NCBI RefSeq assembly: GCF_029946515.1
Contig: NZ_JARZHH010000021.1
Location: 1-64,000, forward strand
From: Polyangium sp. 6x1
GTDB taxonomy: Bacteria; Myxococcota_A; Polyangia; Polyangiales; Polyangiaceae
DNA: 64,000 bases
Direction of reading: 5' to 3'
Each line of letters begins with the position of its first letter. Position 1 is the first letter of the stretch. Under the pieces are notes generated by a model that did not search any database, was not told where the DNA came from, and was given only the letters and a program-made list of their open reading frames with translations. The position numbers were made by a program, and so were the translations under genes. Of the stretch, positions 1-7,527 are shown one piece after another.

Positions 1-250
1 CGCCGCCCTGCCCGCCTGCGCCGCCCTGCCCGCCCGCGCCGCCTTCGCCCGCCGCGCCGCCCTGGCCCCCTTGCGCGCCCGCGCCGCCTTGCCCACCTGC
101 GCCGCCGGGGCCGGTGCTGCTGCTGCTGGTGCTCGTCGGGTTCGTACTGTTGCCGTCGTCGCCGCACCCGGCCGCGACCGCGGCGAGCGGGAGTGCCAGG
201 GCTATCGTGCAAAGGAAGATGGAAGGGCGGGTGATGCGGGGCGGTCTCAT
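1..250 (-). CDS. Gly-rich lipoprotein, partial (3' end beyond window)
   Basis: Reading leftward from an ATG at 250 gives an open frame that runs off the window edge (83 codons seen). It starts MRPPRITRPSIFLCT, then a hydrophobic stretch ending in a lipobox-like AAVAAGC, so the mature protein would be a lipid-anchored envelope protein beginning at Cys29. After the Cys come an acidic GDDGN segment, a Thr/Ser-rich linker and repeated GGAGGQGG/GGAGAQGG units. Such Gly/Gln-rich spacers after a lipobox are common in Polyangiaceae lipoproteins and precede a functional domain, which is outside this window, so no function can be given. It is divergent from the transaldolase gene. Confidence 0.72.
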   Translation of the reverse strand, partial: MRPPRITRPSIFLCTIALALPLAAVAAGCGDDGNSTNPTSTSSSSTGPGGAGGQGGAGAQGGQGGAAGEGGAGGQGGAGGQGG

Positions 251-423
251 GCACGCATCTTACGCGAATAAGGTCGGTCCGGCTGCTCGTCCGCGCGTCC
301 CGACGAACGGCTTCACGCGTTCGTCACGGCGAGGTGCCGGAGCCGTCGTGGGCGGTCCGCGCCGATCGCTCCGCTATCGACGCGCCGCGCCGCGCGCGCT
401 AAGCACCTCGGCGGAGAGCGTGC
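251..423. other. divergent intergenic region
   Basis: 173 bases between the divergent lipoprotein and transaldolase genes. It must hold both promoters, but I see no convincing -35/-10 pair or palindrome. A GGAG close to 424 fits a ribosome binding site for the transaldolase. Confidence 0.4.
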
Positions 424-1071
424 ATGAAGATCTTCATCGACTCGGGTGACATCGCGGAGATCAAAGAGGCGCAGTCGATGGGCGTCATCGACGGCGTGAC
501 GACCAACCCCTCGCTTCTCGCGAAGGGGGGCAAGCCTACGAAGGTGGCCATCGCGGAGATCTGCGAGGTGGTCGACGGCCCCATCTCGGCCGAGGTCATC
601 GGCGTCGAGGCCCAGGAGATCCTGCGTGAAGGCCGCGAGCTCGCGCGGATCCACAAGAACGTCGTGGTGAAGGTCCCGCTCATCGACGAGGGCCTGAAGG
701 CGGTCCGGATCTTCGCGGCCGAGGGGATCAAGACGAACGTGACGCTCTGCTTCTCGGCGTCGCAGGCGTTGCTCGCGGCGAAGGCGGGCGCGACGTACAT
801 CTCGCCGTTCGTCGGTCGGATCGACGACATCTCGGGCGAGGGCATGGAGCTCATCCAGCAGATCGTGCAGATCTACCGGAACTACGAGTTCAAGACCGAG
901 GTGCTCACCGCGAGCGTGCGCCACCCCGTGCACATCGTGCAGGCGGCGCTGATCGGCGCGCACGTCGCGACGCTGCCGCTCAAGGTGATCAAGCAGCTCC
1001 TCAAGCACCCGCTCACCGACCTCGGGCTCGCGCAGTTCCTCGCGGACGCGAAGAAGATCCCGCAATCGTAA
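424..1071 (+). CDS. tal: Transaldolase, small FSA/TalC-type
   Basis: 215 residues, the length of the short transaldolase / fructose-6-phosphate aldolase subfamily rather than the 310-residue classical TalB. It opens [16 protein letters not shown], followed by [11 protein letters not shown], the signature of this family. The Schiff-base lysine should be K83 in NVVVKVPL. The expected reaction is reversible transfer of a dihydroxyacetone unit between sugar phosphates in the non-oxidative pentose phosphate pathway, in the cytoplasm. Family members annotated this way are split between true transaldolases and F6P aldolases, and the sequence alone does not settle which. ybeY starts two bases after its stop, so the two are probably co-transcribed. 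Confidence 0.9.
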   Translation: MKIFIDSGDIAEIKEAQSMGVIDGVTTNPSLLAKGGKPTKVAIAEICEVVDGPISAEVIGVEAQEILREGRELARIHKNVVVKVPLIDEGLKAVRIFAAEGIKTNVTLCFSASQALLAAKAGATYISPFVGRIDDISGEGMELIQQIVQIYRNYEFKTEVLTASVRHPVHIVQAALIGAHVATLPLKVIKQLLKHPLTDLGLAQFLADAKKIPQS

Positions 1072-1073
1072 CC

Positions 1074-1622
1074 GTGGCGACGAAGAAGAAGGGCAAACCC
1101 GCCCCGCCCGCGCCCGCGCCGAACGTGGTGGAGGTCGCGACGCGGGGAGGGCCGTTCGAAGGCGCCTCGCCCACCGTGATCCGTCGCCGCGCAGGCAAGA
1201 TGCTCGATCACCTGGCCTTGAAGGGGATCGAGCTCAGCATCGCGCTCGTCGACGACCGGGCGATCCACGAGCTGAATCGTTCGTACCGGCACAAGGACAA
1301 ACCCACGGACGTCCTTTCTTTTCCGCTGCACGAGCGCCCGCCCGGGTGGAAGCCGAAGGGCGCGAAGGGCGCGGAGATCGGCGCGGGATGGCCGCACACA
1401 GGCCCCCTCGGGGACGTGATCCTCTCGATTGACACGGCGCGGCGGCAGGCCGCGGAGCAAGGCCGTCCGCTGCTCGCCGAGCTCACGATGCTGCTCGCGC
1501 ACGGCCTCTTGCACCTCGTCGGGTACGACCACCGGACGGCGGCCGAGGACCGCGAGATGACGGCGCGGACGCGGGAGCTCGAGGCGGCGGCGAGCGCGCG
1601 GACAGCGGGCGCCCCCCGGTGA
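1074..1622 (+). CDS. ybeY: Endoribonuclease YbeY, rRNA maturation factor
   Basis: 182 residues from a GTG start two bases after the transaldolase stop. The diagnostic zinc site HGLLHLVGYDH is present, with H143, H147 and H153 as ligands. Upstream are the usual NRxYRHKDKPTDVLSFP and GDVILSID segments. YbeY is a single-strand metal-dependent RNase involved in 16S rRNA 3' end maturation and ribosome quality control. Unusual points are a Lys/Pro/Ala-rich N-terminal tail of about 17 residues and an insertion rich in Gly/Lys (GWKPKGAKGAE) around residues 91-105, both absent from the E. coli protein. The conserved core is complete. Confidence 0.95.
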   Translation: MATKKKGKPAPPAPAPNVVEVATRGGPFEGASPTVIRRRAGKMLDHLALKGIELSIALVDDRAIHELNRSYRHKDKPTDVLSFPLHERPPGWKPKGAKGAEIGAGWPHTGPLGDVILSIDTARRQAAEQGRPLLAELTMLLAHGLLHLVGYDHRTAAEDREMTARTRELEAAASARTAGAPR

Positions 1623-1642
1623 CATTGGCGAGATTTTGCCTT

Positions 1643-1659
1643 GCGAGGCCACTCCTCGC
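1643..1659 (+). terminator. short hairpin after ybeY
   Basis: GCGAGG at 1643-1648 and CCTCGC at 1654-1659 form a perfect 6-bp stem with a 5-base loop about 20 bases after the ybeY stop. It is followed by CTGTTAAAC, not a clean T run, so it is a weak intrinsic terminator candidate only. Confidence 0.3.
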
Positions 1660-1758
1660 CTGTTAAACGGTCGCCCGCTCGCGTCCAGGACGTGCTCGGA
1701 CCGAGCCATTTCATGCGGTCGTCACCGATTTCGGGCGGCGATCCAAGAGGAGGGCAGG

Positions 1759-2073
1759 ATGCCTCTTAGCAAGCTGACGAAAGCCCAGATCACGACCGCT
1801 CTCGCCGAGAGCACCGGCCTCGACAAGAAGGCCGTGGGTGGCGTCCTCGACGCGCTCTCGGCGCTCGTGGCCAAGCAACTCGGATCGGATGGTCCGGGCG
1901 AAATCACGATCCCGGGGCTCGTCAAGCTCAAGGCGAAGGCGACGCCCGCCACCGCCGATCGGCAGGGTGTCAATCCGTTCACGAAGGAGCCCATGACCAT
2001 CAAGGGCAAGCCCGCGAGCCGCAAGGTCCGCGCGACGCCGGTCAAGGGCCTCAAGGATCAGGTGGGCGCGTAA
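1759..2073 (+). CDS. HU-family DNA-binding protein
   Basis: 104 residues. The ATG at 1759 is chosen because AAGAGGAGGG lies directly upstream; the open frame extends further but without a ribosome site. Family features are the N-terminal helices (MPLSKLTKAQITTALAEST), GEITIPGLVKLK in the beta saddle and an RQGVNPFTKEP segment equal to the DNA-intercalating proline arm RxGxNPxT of HU/IHF. The C-terminus is longer and more basic than E. coli HU (KPASRKVRATPVKGLK). It should bind and bend DNA as a dimer in the nucleoid; whether it is a general HU or a specialised paralogue cannot be told from here. A strong hairpin terminator lies just downstream. Confidence 0.9.
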   Translation: MPLSKLTKAQITTALAESTGLDKKAVGGVLDALSALVAKQLGSDGPGEITIPGLVKLKAKATPATADRQGVNPFTKEPMTIKGKPASRKVRATPVKGLKDQVGA

Positions 2074-2086
2074 CCGGCTCTCCGGT

Positions 2087-3754
2087 CTACGCTCCCGTTT
2101 CGCCGGAACCGGCGCGGGCCTCGTTGCTCGCGCCGGTTTCGTTTTTCGAACCCGCCTTCGCGCCGTCTCCCTTGCGACGCGCCCGCCACGCGAACGCGGC
2201 GATCGCGGCCACGAAGGCGAACACGAGCGGCTTGTCCCCGAAGCGACCGTAGAGCGTGAGCGATCCGTCGCGAAGCGTGGGCGTCGCGACGAGCGTGGAG
2301 GGCGACGTGGAAGCGTCGCGCGCGACGACGACGCCACGCGCGTCGATCCACGAGAGCACGCCGAGGTTCACGGCGCGCACGAGGTCCAGGCGATGCTCGA
2401 TCGCGCGCATGGCCGCGAGGCGCGCGTGGAGCTCGGGCTCCGCGGTCCCCACGAACCACGCGTCGTTCGTGACGTTCACGAGGAGGTTCGGCTGGAGCGC
2501 GCGCGTGATCCGCAGGCCGACGCCCGCGAGCGTGTCCTCGTAGCAATTGAGCACGCCCATGCGCACGGAGCCGTCCGCGTGGGGGAGCACGAGCGCCGTC
2601 GGCTCGGTGCCCGGCACGAGGCCGCCGCTCGCCTGGAAGATGCGGCGCAGCCACGGGATGTAGGCGCCGAGCGGGACGGTCTCGCCGAACCAGAGCAACT
2701 CGAGCTTGTCGTACGAGGGCTGGAGCGAGCCGTCCGGCAAGACGAGGGTCGCGGAGTTGCGGCTGTTGGTCTCCACGAGGCCGGGGCTCGTGGCCGTCGG
2801 CTTCTCCAGCATGATGAGCCCGAACAGGATCGGCCCGCGCGCGCCGTCGCCGTGCACGGCGCGTGAGCCGCGCGGCGCCTGCGTCGTGCCGTGCATGAGC
2901 GGGTAGGGGTAGGCCGCCTCGGGCCAGACCGTGAGGTCGACGCCGCCCGCCTCGGCGTCCTTCGTGAGGCGCCGCAAATCGCGCAGGATCGCCGTGTGGT
3001 TCTTCGGATCCCAGCGCTCCTTCGGGCCGACGGCCTGGTTGAGGAGCGCGACGCGGATCGTGCGCACGACCGACGGCTGCGTGGAGAGAAAGCGCATGCG
3101 GAGCGCGCCGTACGTCGCGAGGAGCGCGGGGATGGCCGCGGCGATCGCGAGCGGGACCGTGGTCTTCGCGCCGAAGCGCGCCTTCGTCGTCGTCGCGTCG
3201 TCTGCGAGCATCGCCTGGAGAGCGCGCGCGAGGAACGCGGCCGAGACGGCGAAGATCACGGACACGCCACGCTCACCGACGAGGTCCGCGAGCTGCACGA
3301 GCGCGGGCCAAGGGCTCACGAGGCCGGCCGGCGTCCATGCGAAGACCGAGGGGAGCGAGACCGCGACGAACACGCCGACGGCGAACGCGAGGACGAACGG
3401 CGCGCGGGCGCGGCGATGGACGAGGTGCGTCGTCGCGGCGCCGATCGCCCAGATGAGCGATTGTCCGGCGGCGAGGAGGACGAGCGCGAGGTACGAAGCC
3501 GCCGAGCCGAGCGGCGTGAAGCGCAGGATCACGCTCGGCACGAAGCGCAGGCCCACGATGCCCGCGGCCGTCGCCCACGCCGCGCCACGGCCGAACGCGC
3601 GCCACGTCGTCGGCGCATCCTCGAGGGACCACGCGAAGAGCGCGAGGCCGAGGAACACCGCGGGATAGAGGTCGGTCGGCGGAGAGGTGAGGGCGAAGAG
3701 GATCCCCCCGGCTATGGCCAGGAGGAGGGCCTTGTGGCGCCGCAGTCGTTGCAT
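2087..3754 (-). CDS. lnt: Apolipoprotein N-acyltransferase
   Basis: 555 residues: about 225 residues of N-terminal membrane helices, then a nitrilase-fold domain and one C-terminal helix. The catalytic triad positions can be assigned: E279 in VWPEAAYP, K350 in SYDKLELLWFGE and C404 in VLNCYEDT; the conserved NVTNDAWF follows. Lnt transfers an acyl chain from phospholipid to the N-terminal Cys of diacylated lipoproteins in the inner membrane, the last step of lipoprotein maturation. That fits the many lipoproteins encoded in this window. The Ser/Gly/Glu-rich tail of about 30 residues after the last helix looks unstructured, and its codons contain the terminator of the opposing HU gene. Confidence 0.95.
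   Translation of the reverse strand: MQRLRRHKALLLAIAGGILFALTSPPTDLYPAVFLGLALFAWSLEDAPTTWRAFGRGAAWATAAGIVGLRFVPSVILRFTPLGSAASYLALVLLAAGQSLIWAIGAATTHLVHRRARAPFVLAFAVGVFVAVSLPSVFAWTPAGLVSPWPALVQLADLVGERGVSVIFAVSAAFLARALQAMLADDATTTKARFGAKTTVPLAIAAAIPALLATYGALRMRFLSTQPSVVRTIRVALLNQAVGPKERWDPKNHTAILRDLRRLTKDAEAGGVDLTVWPEAAYPYPLMHGTTQAPRGSRAVHGDGARGPILFGLIMLEKPTATSPGLVETNSRNSATLVLPDGSLQPSYDKLELLWFGETVPLGAYIPWLRRIFQASGGLVPGTEPTALVLPHADGSVRMGVLNCYEDTLAGVGLRITRALQPNLLVNVTNDAWFVGTAEPELHARLAAMRAIEHRLDLVRAVNLGVLSWIDARGVVVARDASTSPSTLVATPTLRDGSLTLYGRFGDKPLVFAFVAAIAAFAWRARRKGDGAKAGSKNETGASNEARAGSGETGA
2107..2146 (+). terminator. Intrinsic terminator of the HU gene, inside the lnt 3' end
   Basis: AACCGGCGCG (2107-2116) and CGCGCCGGTT (2129-2138) are a perfect 10-bp stem with a 12-base loop, followed by TCGTTTTT on the plus strand. 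This is a good Rho-independent terminator for the HU gene. It is located within the last coding bases of the convergent lnt gene (stop at 2087). Confidence 0.75.
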
Positions 3755-3766
3755 GGTGGAGAGTCG

Positions 3767-3791
3767 GCCCGGCGAGGAGAGAGAGCCGGGC
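3767..3791. other. hairpin between the OMP gene and lnt
   Basis: GGCCCGGC (3767-3774) and GCCGGGCC (3784-3791) form a perfect 8-bp stem with a 9-base loop, just upstream of the lnt start. It could be a second termination signal for the OMP gene or a leader structure for lnt. Confidence 0.35.
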
Positions 3792-3821
3792 CGCGCGAGG
3801 AGGATCTAGCAGCGGCGGGGG

Positions 3822-3845
3822 CCGCGCGCCGGGAGGCCGGCGCGC
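3822..3845 (-). terminator. GC hairpin immediately after the OMP gene
   Basis: CGCGCGCCGG (3822-3831) and CCGGCGCGCG (3836-3845) form a perfect 10-bp stem with a GAGG tetraloop, four bases beyond the stop codon of the outer-membrane gene. There is no U run on the minus strand, so it may be an RNA-stabilising or weak termination hairpin. Confidence 0.5.
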
Positions 3846-3849
3846 GCCG

Positions 3850-4905
3850 TCACCACCAGAACGTCATGCCGCCACGGAAGAGGCCGCCGCCGGAGGTGTT
3901 CGTCGTGCGACCCGTGTTCGGATCGACGAACTCGGCCGGGCCCGTATCGGCGCCGTCGTCCGTCCGGTGGCGGATGAACGCGAGCGCATCGATGTTGAGC
4001 GCGAACCTGCGCGAGACGCGGAACTCGAGGCCGATGCCGCCCTGCCCGCCGAAGTAGCTGTACTCGGTGGAGAAGTTGTTGCCATCGGGGTTCGGCGACA
4101 AACGCGGATCCGCGTTCTCCGACTGCACGGTCGCGCTCGACCAGTGCACGCCGCCGGTCAGGTAAAACTGCGCGCGGCTGCGCGGGTTCACGTAGAGAAT
4201 GCCGTTCAACGAGAACGGGGTCTCGACGCGATCGAAGCCGTTGAAGTCGGTCCCGCCGAGGATGTCGAACGAGCCCTCGACGGCAAACGCAGGCACGGGG
4301 CGGTAGCGCAAGCCGAGCCCGAAGCCGCCCATCCCGGCGTCGGGATGCGCGGACTGCCCGCCGTTGTCGCGATCGTGATCGCCGCCGATCGAGAGGCCCT
4401 GCAGGCGCAGGTTGAGGCCCCACTCGGGCTGCCAGCGGCGCTTCGCGGGAGCCGCGAGCGGCGTGCGCAGGCGCGCGGGCGCGGTCATCACGCGGGCCGG
4501 CGGCGGAGGCGCCGGAGGCGGCGCGACACGAACCGCCGGGTGGTGCCGACGAACGATGTGCGTCCGGGCACCCGGGGCGACGATGATGATCTGCGTCTGC
4601 GCAGGTTGTTGCTGGATGACCTGCGGCTGCTGCGGCGCAGGCTGATAGATGACGACCGGCGGTTGGGAGCGACGAACGTGCGGCGCAGACCGCGCGGGCG
4701 GCGGAGGCGCCTCATCTTCTTCTTCCGGCAGCTCCTCGATGGCGGGCGGCGGAGGCGGGAGCGTGTCGGCCTCGGGCGGGGGCTGCGCGGGAGCTTGCGC
4801 CTCATCCGCGCAGAACCACGATCCCGGCGGGCAATCCGCCAACGCGACGGCGGGTTGGCTCAGGGCAGCGGCAGCCACGATCAAAGCAGGGGTCAAGCGG
4901 CGCAT
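3850..4905 (-). CDS. Outer-membrane beta-barrel protein with Pro-rich N-terminal region
   Basis: 351 residues from the ATG at 4905, which has AGGAG upstream; a longer frame exists but would bury the signal peptide. MRRLTPALIVAAAALSQPAVALA is a clear signal peptide with cleavage before DCPPGSW. Residues about 35-150 are a Pro/Gln/Glu-rich linker that might cross the periplasm or peptidoglycan. The last 190 residues alternate polar and hydrophobic residues (GLGLRYRPVPAFAVEGSFD, GIGLEFRVSRRFALNIDAL) and end in FWW, an aromatic C-terminus typical of barrels inserted by BamA. It resembles OmpA/OprF-type 8-strand barrels; no function can be assigned. Confidence 0.8.
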   Translation of the reverse strand: MRRLTPALIVAAAALSQPAVALADCPPGSWFCADEAQAPAQPPPEADTLPPPPPAIEELPEEEDEAPPPPARSAPHVRRSQPPVVIYQPAPQQPQVIQQQPAQTQIIIVAPGARTHIVRRHHPAVRVAPPPAPPPPARVMTAPARLRTPLAAPAKRRWQPEWGLNLRLQGLSIGGDHDRDNGGQSAHPDAGMGGFGLGLRYRPVPAFAVEGSFDILGGTDFNGFDRVETPFSLNGILYVNPRSRAQFYLTGGVHWSSATVQSENADPRLSPNPDGNNFSTEYSYFGGQGGIGLEFRVSRRFALNIDALAFIRHRTDDGADTGPAEFVDPNTGRTTNTSGGGLFRGGMTFWW

Positions 4906-5154
4906 GGGACGACTCCTCGTTTGTGCTTGCAGCCTAGCAACCGGAGTGCCATCGGCCAGCACGCAGAGAGTGACGGTTCACGCGAGATCTCGGTGCACTC
5001 GCGTGCATCGTCCGCCACGGCGGGCTGTGATGAATGGTTCACACGGTGGCCAAGCGGCTGCCTACAGAGAACAATACCCCAGCCCGTCACCCGTCGGTAT
5101 GCCTTCCGAGGGGGCGGCCATCGTTCTTTTCGACCGGACAAGCCCCCGGAGCTC

Positions 5155-6432
5155 ATGAACGCGCGCGCGAGATCCGCCCATGCCCCCGACCCGAGTCCGC
5201 CGCGCCCCGAGGGGCGTCGGTCAGGGTCCCCGATCCCCCTCGTCACCCTCAAGCCGGGCCACGTGAGGCCCGTCTGGACGGGACACCCCTGGGTCTTCGC
5301 GCAGGCCATCGCCCGCATCGAAGGCGGCGCCCTCGCCGGCGACGAGGTGAAGGTCGTCGATCCCCACGGCGCGACGCTGGGTCACGGCCTCTACACCCCC
5401 AGGTCGGCCATCCCCGTCCGCATCTACACCCGCGACGATTCGCCCATCGACGGCGCGCTCTTCCGCCGCCGCATCGAGCGCGCGATCCAGCACCGGCGCG
5501 ATCTCGGCCTGCCGAACCACGTCGCAGGCCACGAGACCACGGCCTACCGGCTGATCCACGCCGAAGGGGACGGGCTGCCGGGCCTCGTCGTCGACATCCT
5601 CGGCGACGTGGCCGTGGTGCAGATCGGCACGATCGGCGTGAAGCGGCGCGAGGGGATCGTGTTCGACGCGCTGTCCGAGCTGCTCTCGCCGCGCGCGATC
5701 GTCGACCGCACCTCGGCCGAGCTCGCGAAGAAGGAGGGCTTCGAGGCGTCCACGGGGGTGGTCCGCGGGGATGCGAGCGTCGACAGGTTCTCGTTCGTGG
5801 AGCGCGGGCTTTCGTACGAGATCCCGCTCGCGCTCGGGCAAAAGACGGGCTTTTACCTGGATCAACGCACGCTGCGGGCGCGGGTCGAGCAGCTCGCGCA
5901 CGGGCGGCGCGTGCTCGACGCGTTCTCCTTCGTGGGGACCTTCGCGATGGCGGCGGCGCGCGGGGGCGCGAAGGAGGTCGTCGCGGTCGACGAGAGCGCG
6001 CTCGCGATCGAGGTCGGCGCGGAGTGCGCGCGCAAGAACGGGCTGCTCGGGCGGATCCACTTCCAGCGTGATGACGCGCGTCAAGCGCTGTCGCGGGCCT
6101 CGGCCGAGGGCGGCTTCGACATCGTGCTCTGCGATCCGCCGAAGCTCTCGCCGACGCGCGGCGCGAAGGAAGGAGCGCTCGGCGTGTACAAGGCGCTCGC
6201 CTCCGCGGGCTGTCGAGCCACGAAGGCAGGCGGGATCCTCGTGCTCAGCTCGTGCTCGAGCGCGGTCTCGATCGACGACCTCACGCGCGCGCTCGCGCTC
6301 GGCGCGCGGGAGGCGCGGATGCACGCGGTCATCTTCGATCGGCACTTCCAGGGCGCGGATCACCCCGTGAGCGCGGCGTTCCCGGAAGGGCTTTATCTGA
6401 AGAGCGTGATCGCGCGGCTCGAGGTGCTGTGA
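5155..6432 (+). CDS. Class I SAM-dependent rRNA methyltransferase, RlmI-like
   Basis: 425 residues from ATG 5155 with GGAG upstream. Domains in order: a PUA-like RNA-binding module (LKPGHVRPVWTGHPWVFAQ to about residue 95), a middle EEHEE-type domain, and a Rossmann methyltransferase. Motif I is DAFSFVGTFAMAAARGG (about 255-271) with the acidic VAVDES; motif IV is VLCDPPKLSP (about 324-333); SSCSS at 365-369 holds the expected catalytic Cys. This matches the RlmI family that makes m5C in 23S rRNA. The substrate base in this organism is inferred, as related PUA methyltransferases vary. The next gene starts within its stop codon (GTGA), so they are probably translationally coupled. Confidence 0.85.
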   Translation: MNARARSAHAPDPSPPRPEGRRSGSPIPLVTLKPGHVRPVWTGHPWVFAQAIARIEGGALAGDEVKVVDPHGATLGHGLYTPRSAIPVRIYTRDDSPIDGALFRRRIERAIQHRRDLGLPNHVAGHETTAYRLIHAEGDGLPGLVVDILGDVAVVQIGTIGVKRREGIVFDALSELLSPRAIVDRTSAELAKKEGFEASTGVVRGDASVDRFSFVERGLSYEIPLALGQKTGFYLDQRTLRARVEQLAHGRRVLDAFSFVGTFAMAAARGGAKEVVAVDESALAIEVGAECARKNGLLGRIHFQRDDARQALSRASAEGGFDIVLCDPPKLSPTRGAKEGALGVYKALASAGCRATKAGGILVLSSCSSAVSIDDLTRALALGAREARMHAVIFDRHFQGADHPVSAAFPEGLYLKSVIARLEVL

Positions 6433-7268
6433 CGGGCGCGTCGCCTTCGGCCGCGCCGCGCGAGCTCGCCACGATGCGCGCGGAGGAGGCGCGTGGGCTC
6501 GCGGGGCTCGTCTTCGATCTGGACGACACGCTGCTCGATCACGGCGAGCTCACGGAGGTCGCGTATGCGTCGCTCTTCCGGCTGCGGGAGGCGGGGCTCC
6601 GGCTCGTGGCGTGTACGGGTCGGCCGGCCGGGTGGGCCGAGGTGCTCGTGCGGCAGTGGCCCCTCGACGCGGCGATCGCCGAGAACGGCGCGGTGGCCTT
6701 CGTCAAGGAGCGGCGCCCGTTCGGCGCGCCGCGCTTGCGCCTCGTGTTCCCGTCGGATCTCGCGGCGGCGGGGGCGAGGCGCGCGGAGCTTCGGGCCCTC
6801 GCCGAGGAGCTCCGCGTCCGCTTTCCGATCGTGGCGCTCGCGGACGACAACAGCGCTCGCTTCACGGACGTGACCCTCGACATCGGCGAGCACTGTCGCG
6901 CGCCGGCCGAGGACGTCGCGGCGATGCGCGCGGAGGCCTCGCGGCGCGGCGTTCACACGCTCGCGTCGAGCGTGCACCTGCACCTCTCCTTTGATCCGGC
7001 CGACAAGGCCACGGGCACGCTCCGCCTCCTCGAAGCGGCGTTCGGGGAGGACCCGACCCGCGCGCGGCTGACGTACGCGTTCGTGGGCGACAGCGGCAAC
7101 GACGCGGCGGCCTTCGCGGCGTTCACGACCACGATCGGCGTGGCGAACGTGCGCGCCTACTTGCCCTCGTTGCCTGTTCCGCCGAAGTTTGTGACCCAGG
7201 CCGCCATGGGACGCGGCTTCGCGGAGCTCGCGACAACCCTCGTGGATCTCCGCGTTCATCCCGGTTGA
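6429..7268 (+). CDS. HAD-superfamily phosphatase (Cof/MPGP-like)
   Basis: 279 residues from GTG 6429 overlapping the methyltransferase stop; ATG 6474 is a possible shorter start and is closer to the first motif. HAD motif I is FDLDDTLLD (nucleophile D30, acid/base D32), motif II is ACTGRP, and motif IV is GDSGNDAAAF near residue 220, followed by an IGVANVRAYL segment as in mannosyl-3-phosphoglycerate and sucrose-phosphate phosphatases. Its large cap between motifs II and III is type IIB-like (HLHLSFDPADKATG). It should hydrolyse a phosphorylated sugar or related metabolite in the cytoplasm; the substrate is unknown. Confidence 0.8.
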   Translation: MTGASPSAAPRELATMRAEEARGLAGLVFDLDDTLLDHGELTEVAYASLFRLREAGLRLVACTGRPAGWAEVLVRQWPLDAAIAENGAVAFVKERRPFGAPRLRLVFPSDLAAAGARRAELRALAEELRVRFPIVALADDNSARFTDVTLDIGEHCRAPAEDVAAMRAEASRRGVHTLASSVHLHLSFDPADKATGTLRLLEAAFGEDPTRARLTYAFVGDSGNDAAAFAAFTTTIGVANVRAYLPSLPVPPKFVTQAAMGRGFAELATTLVDLRVHPG

Positions 7269-7527
7269 AGGCGGGACGGCCTTGCAGCAATGTGAAGTTT
7301 GTCACGCGATCCGGGGGATGGAACGTGGGATGGACCAGCAACGACGCACAGGGACGAGGCGGCGGAACGAAGAGACCCCCACGCTCTTCGAGATTCGCTA
7401 TCTTGGCACCATCCGAAGTGGCTCTTCGCCCTGGGAGGCGGGTATCGTAGCGGCTCTGCCTCGAGGCGGGGCCTTGGGCCGAACCCCGAGGCAAGTCCAT
7501 CTGGATCCGAGCATGTCCACCGGCTGA
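7269..7527. promoter_or_regulatory. intergenic region with a CRP-like inverted repeat (7291-7306)
   Basis: 259 bases before the kinase gene. TGTGA (7291-7295), six bases, TCACG (7302-7306) agree with the CRP-type consensus TGTGA-N6-TCACA at nine of ten positions. It lies 222 bases upstream of the kinase start, far for a direct activator site. The rest of the gap has no clear feature, and small open frames in it lack ribosome sites. Confidence 0.25.

Noticed and set aside
114-449. Small plus-strand frame at the window start
   Set aside because: It overlaps, antisense, a lipoprotein reading frame with a clear signal peptide and runs into the transaldolase start.
3967-5154. N-terminal extension of the RlmI-like gene by about 396 codons
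   Set aside because: It is antisense to the outer-membrane gene, Arg-rich, and ATG 5155 with GGAG fits family length.
7282-7527. 81-codon frame with CxxC before the kinase gene
   Set aside because: No ribosome site, composition unlike real genes, and it ends just at the kinase start; left as intergenic.
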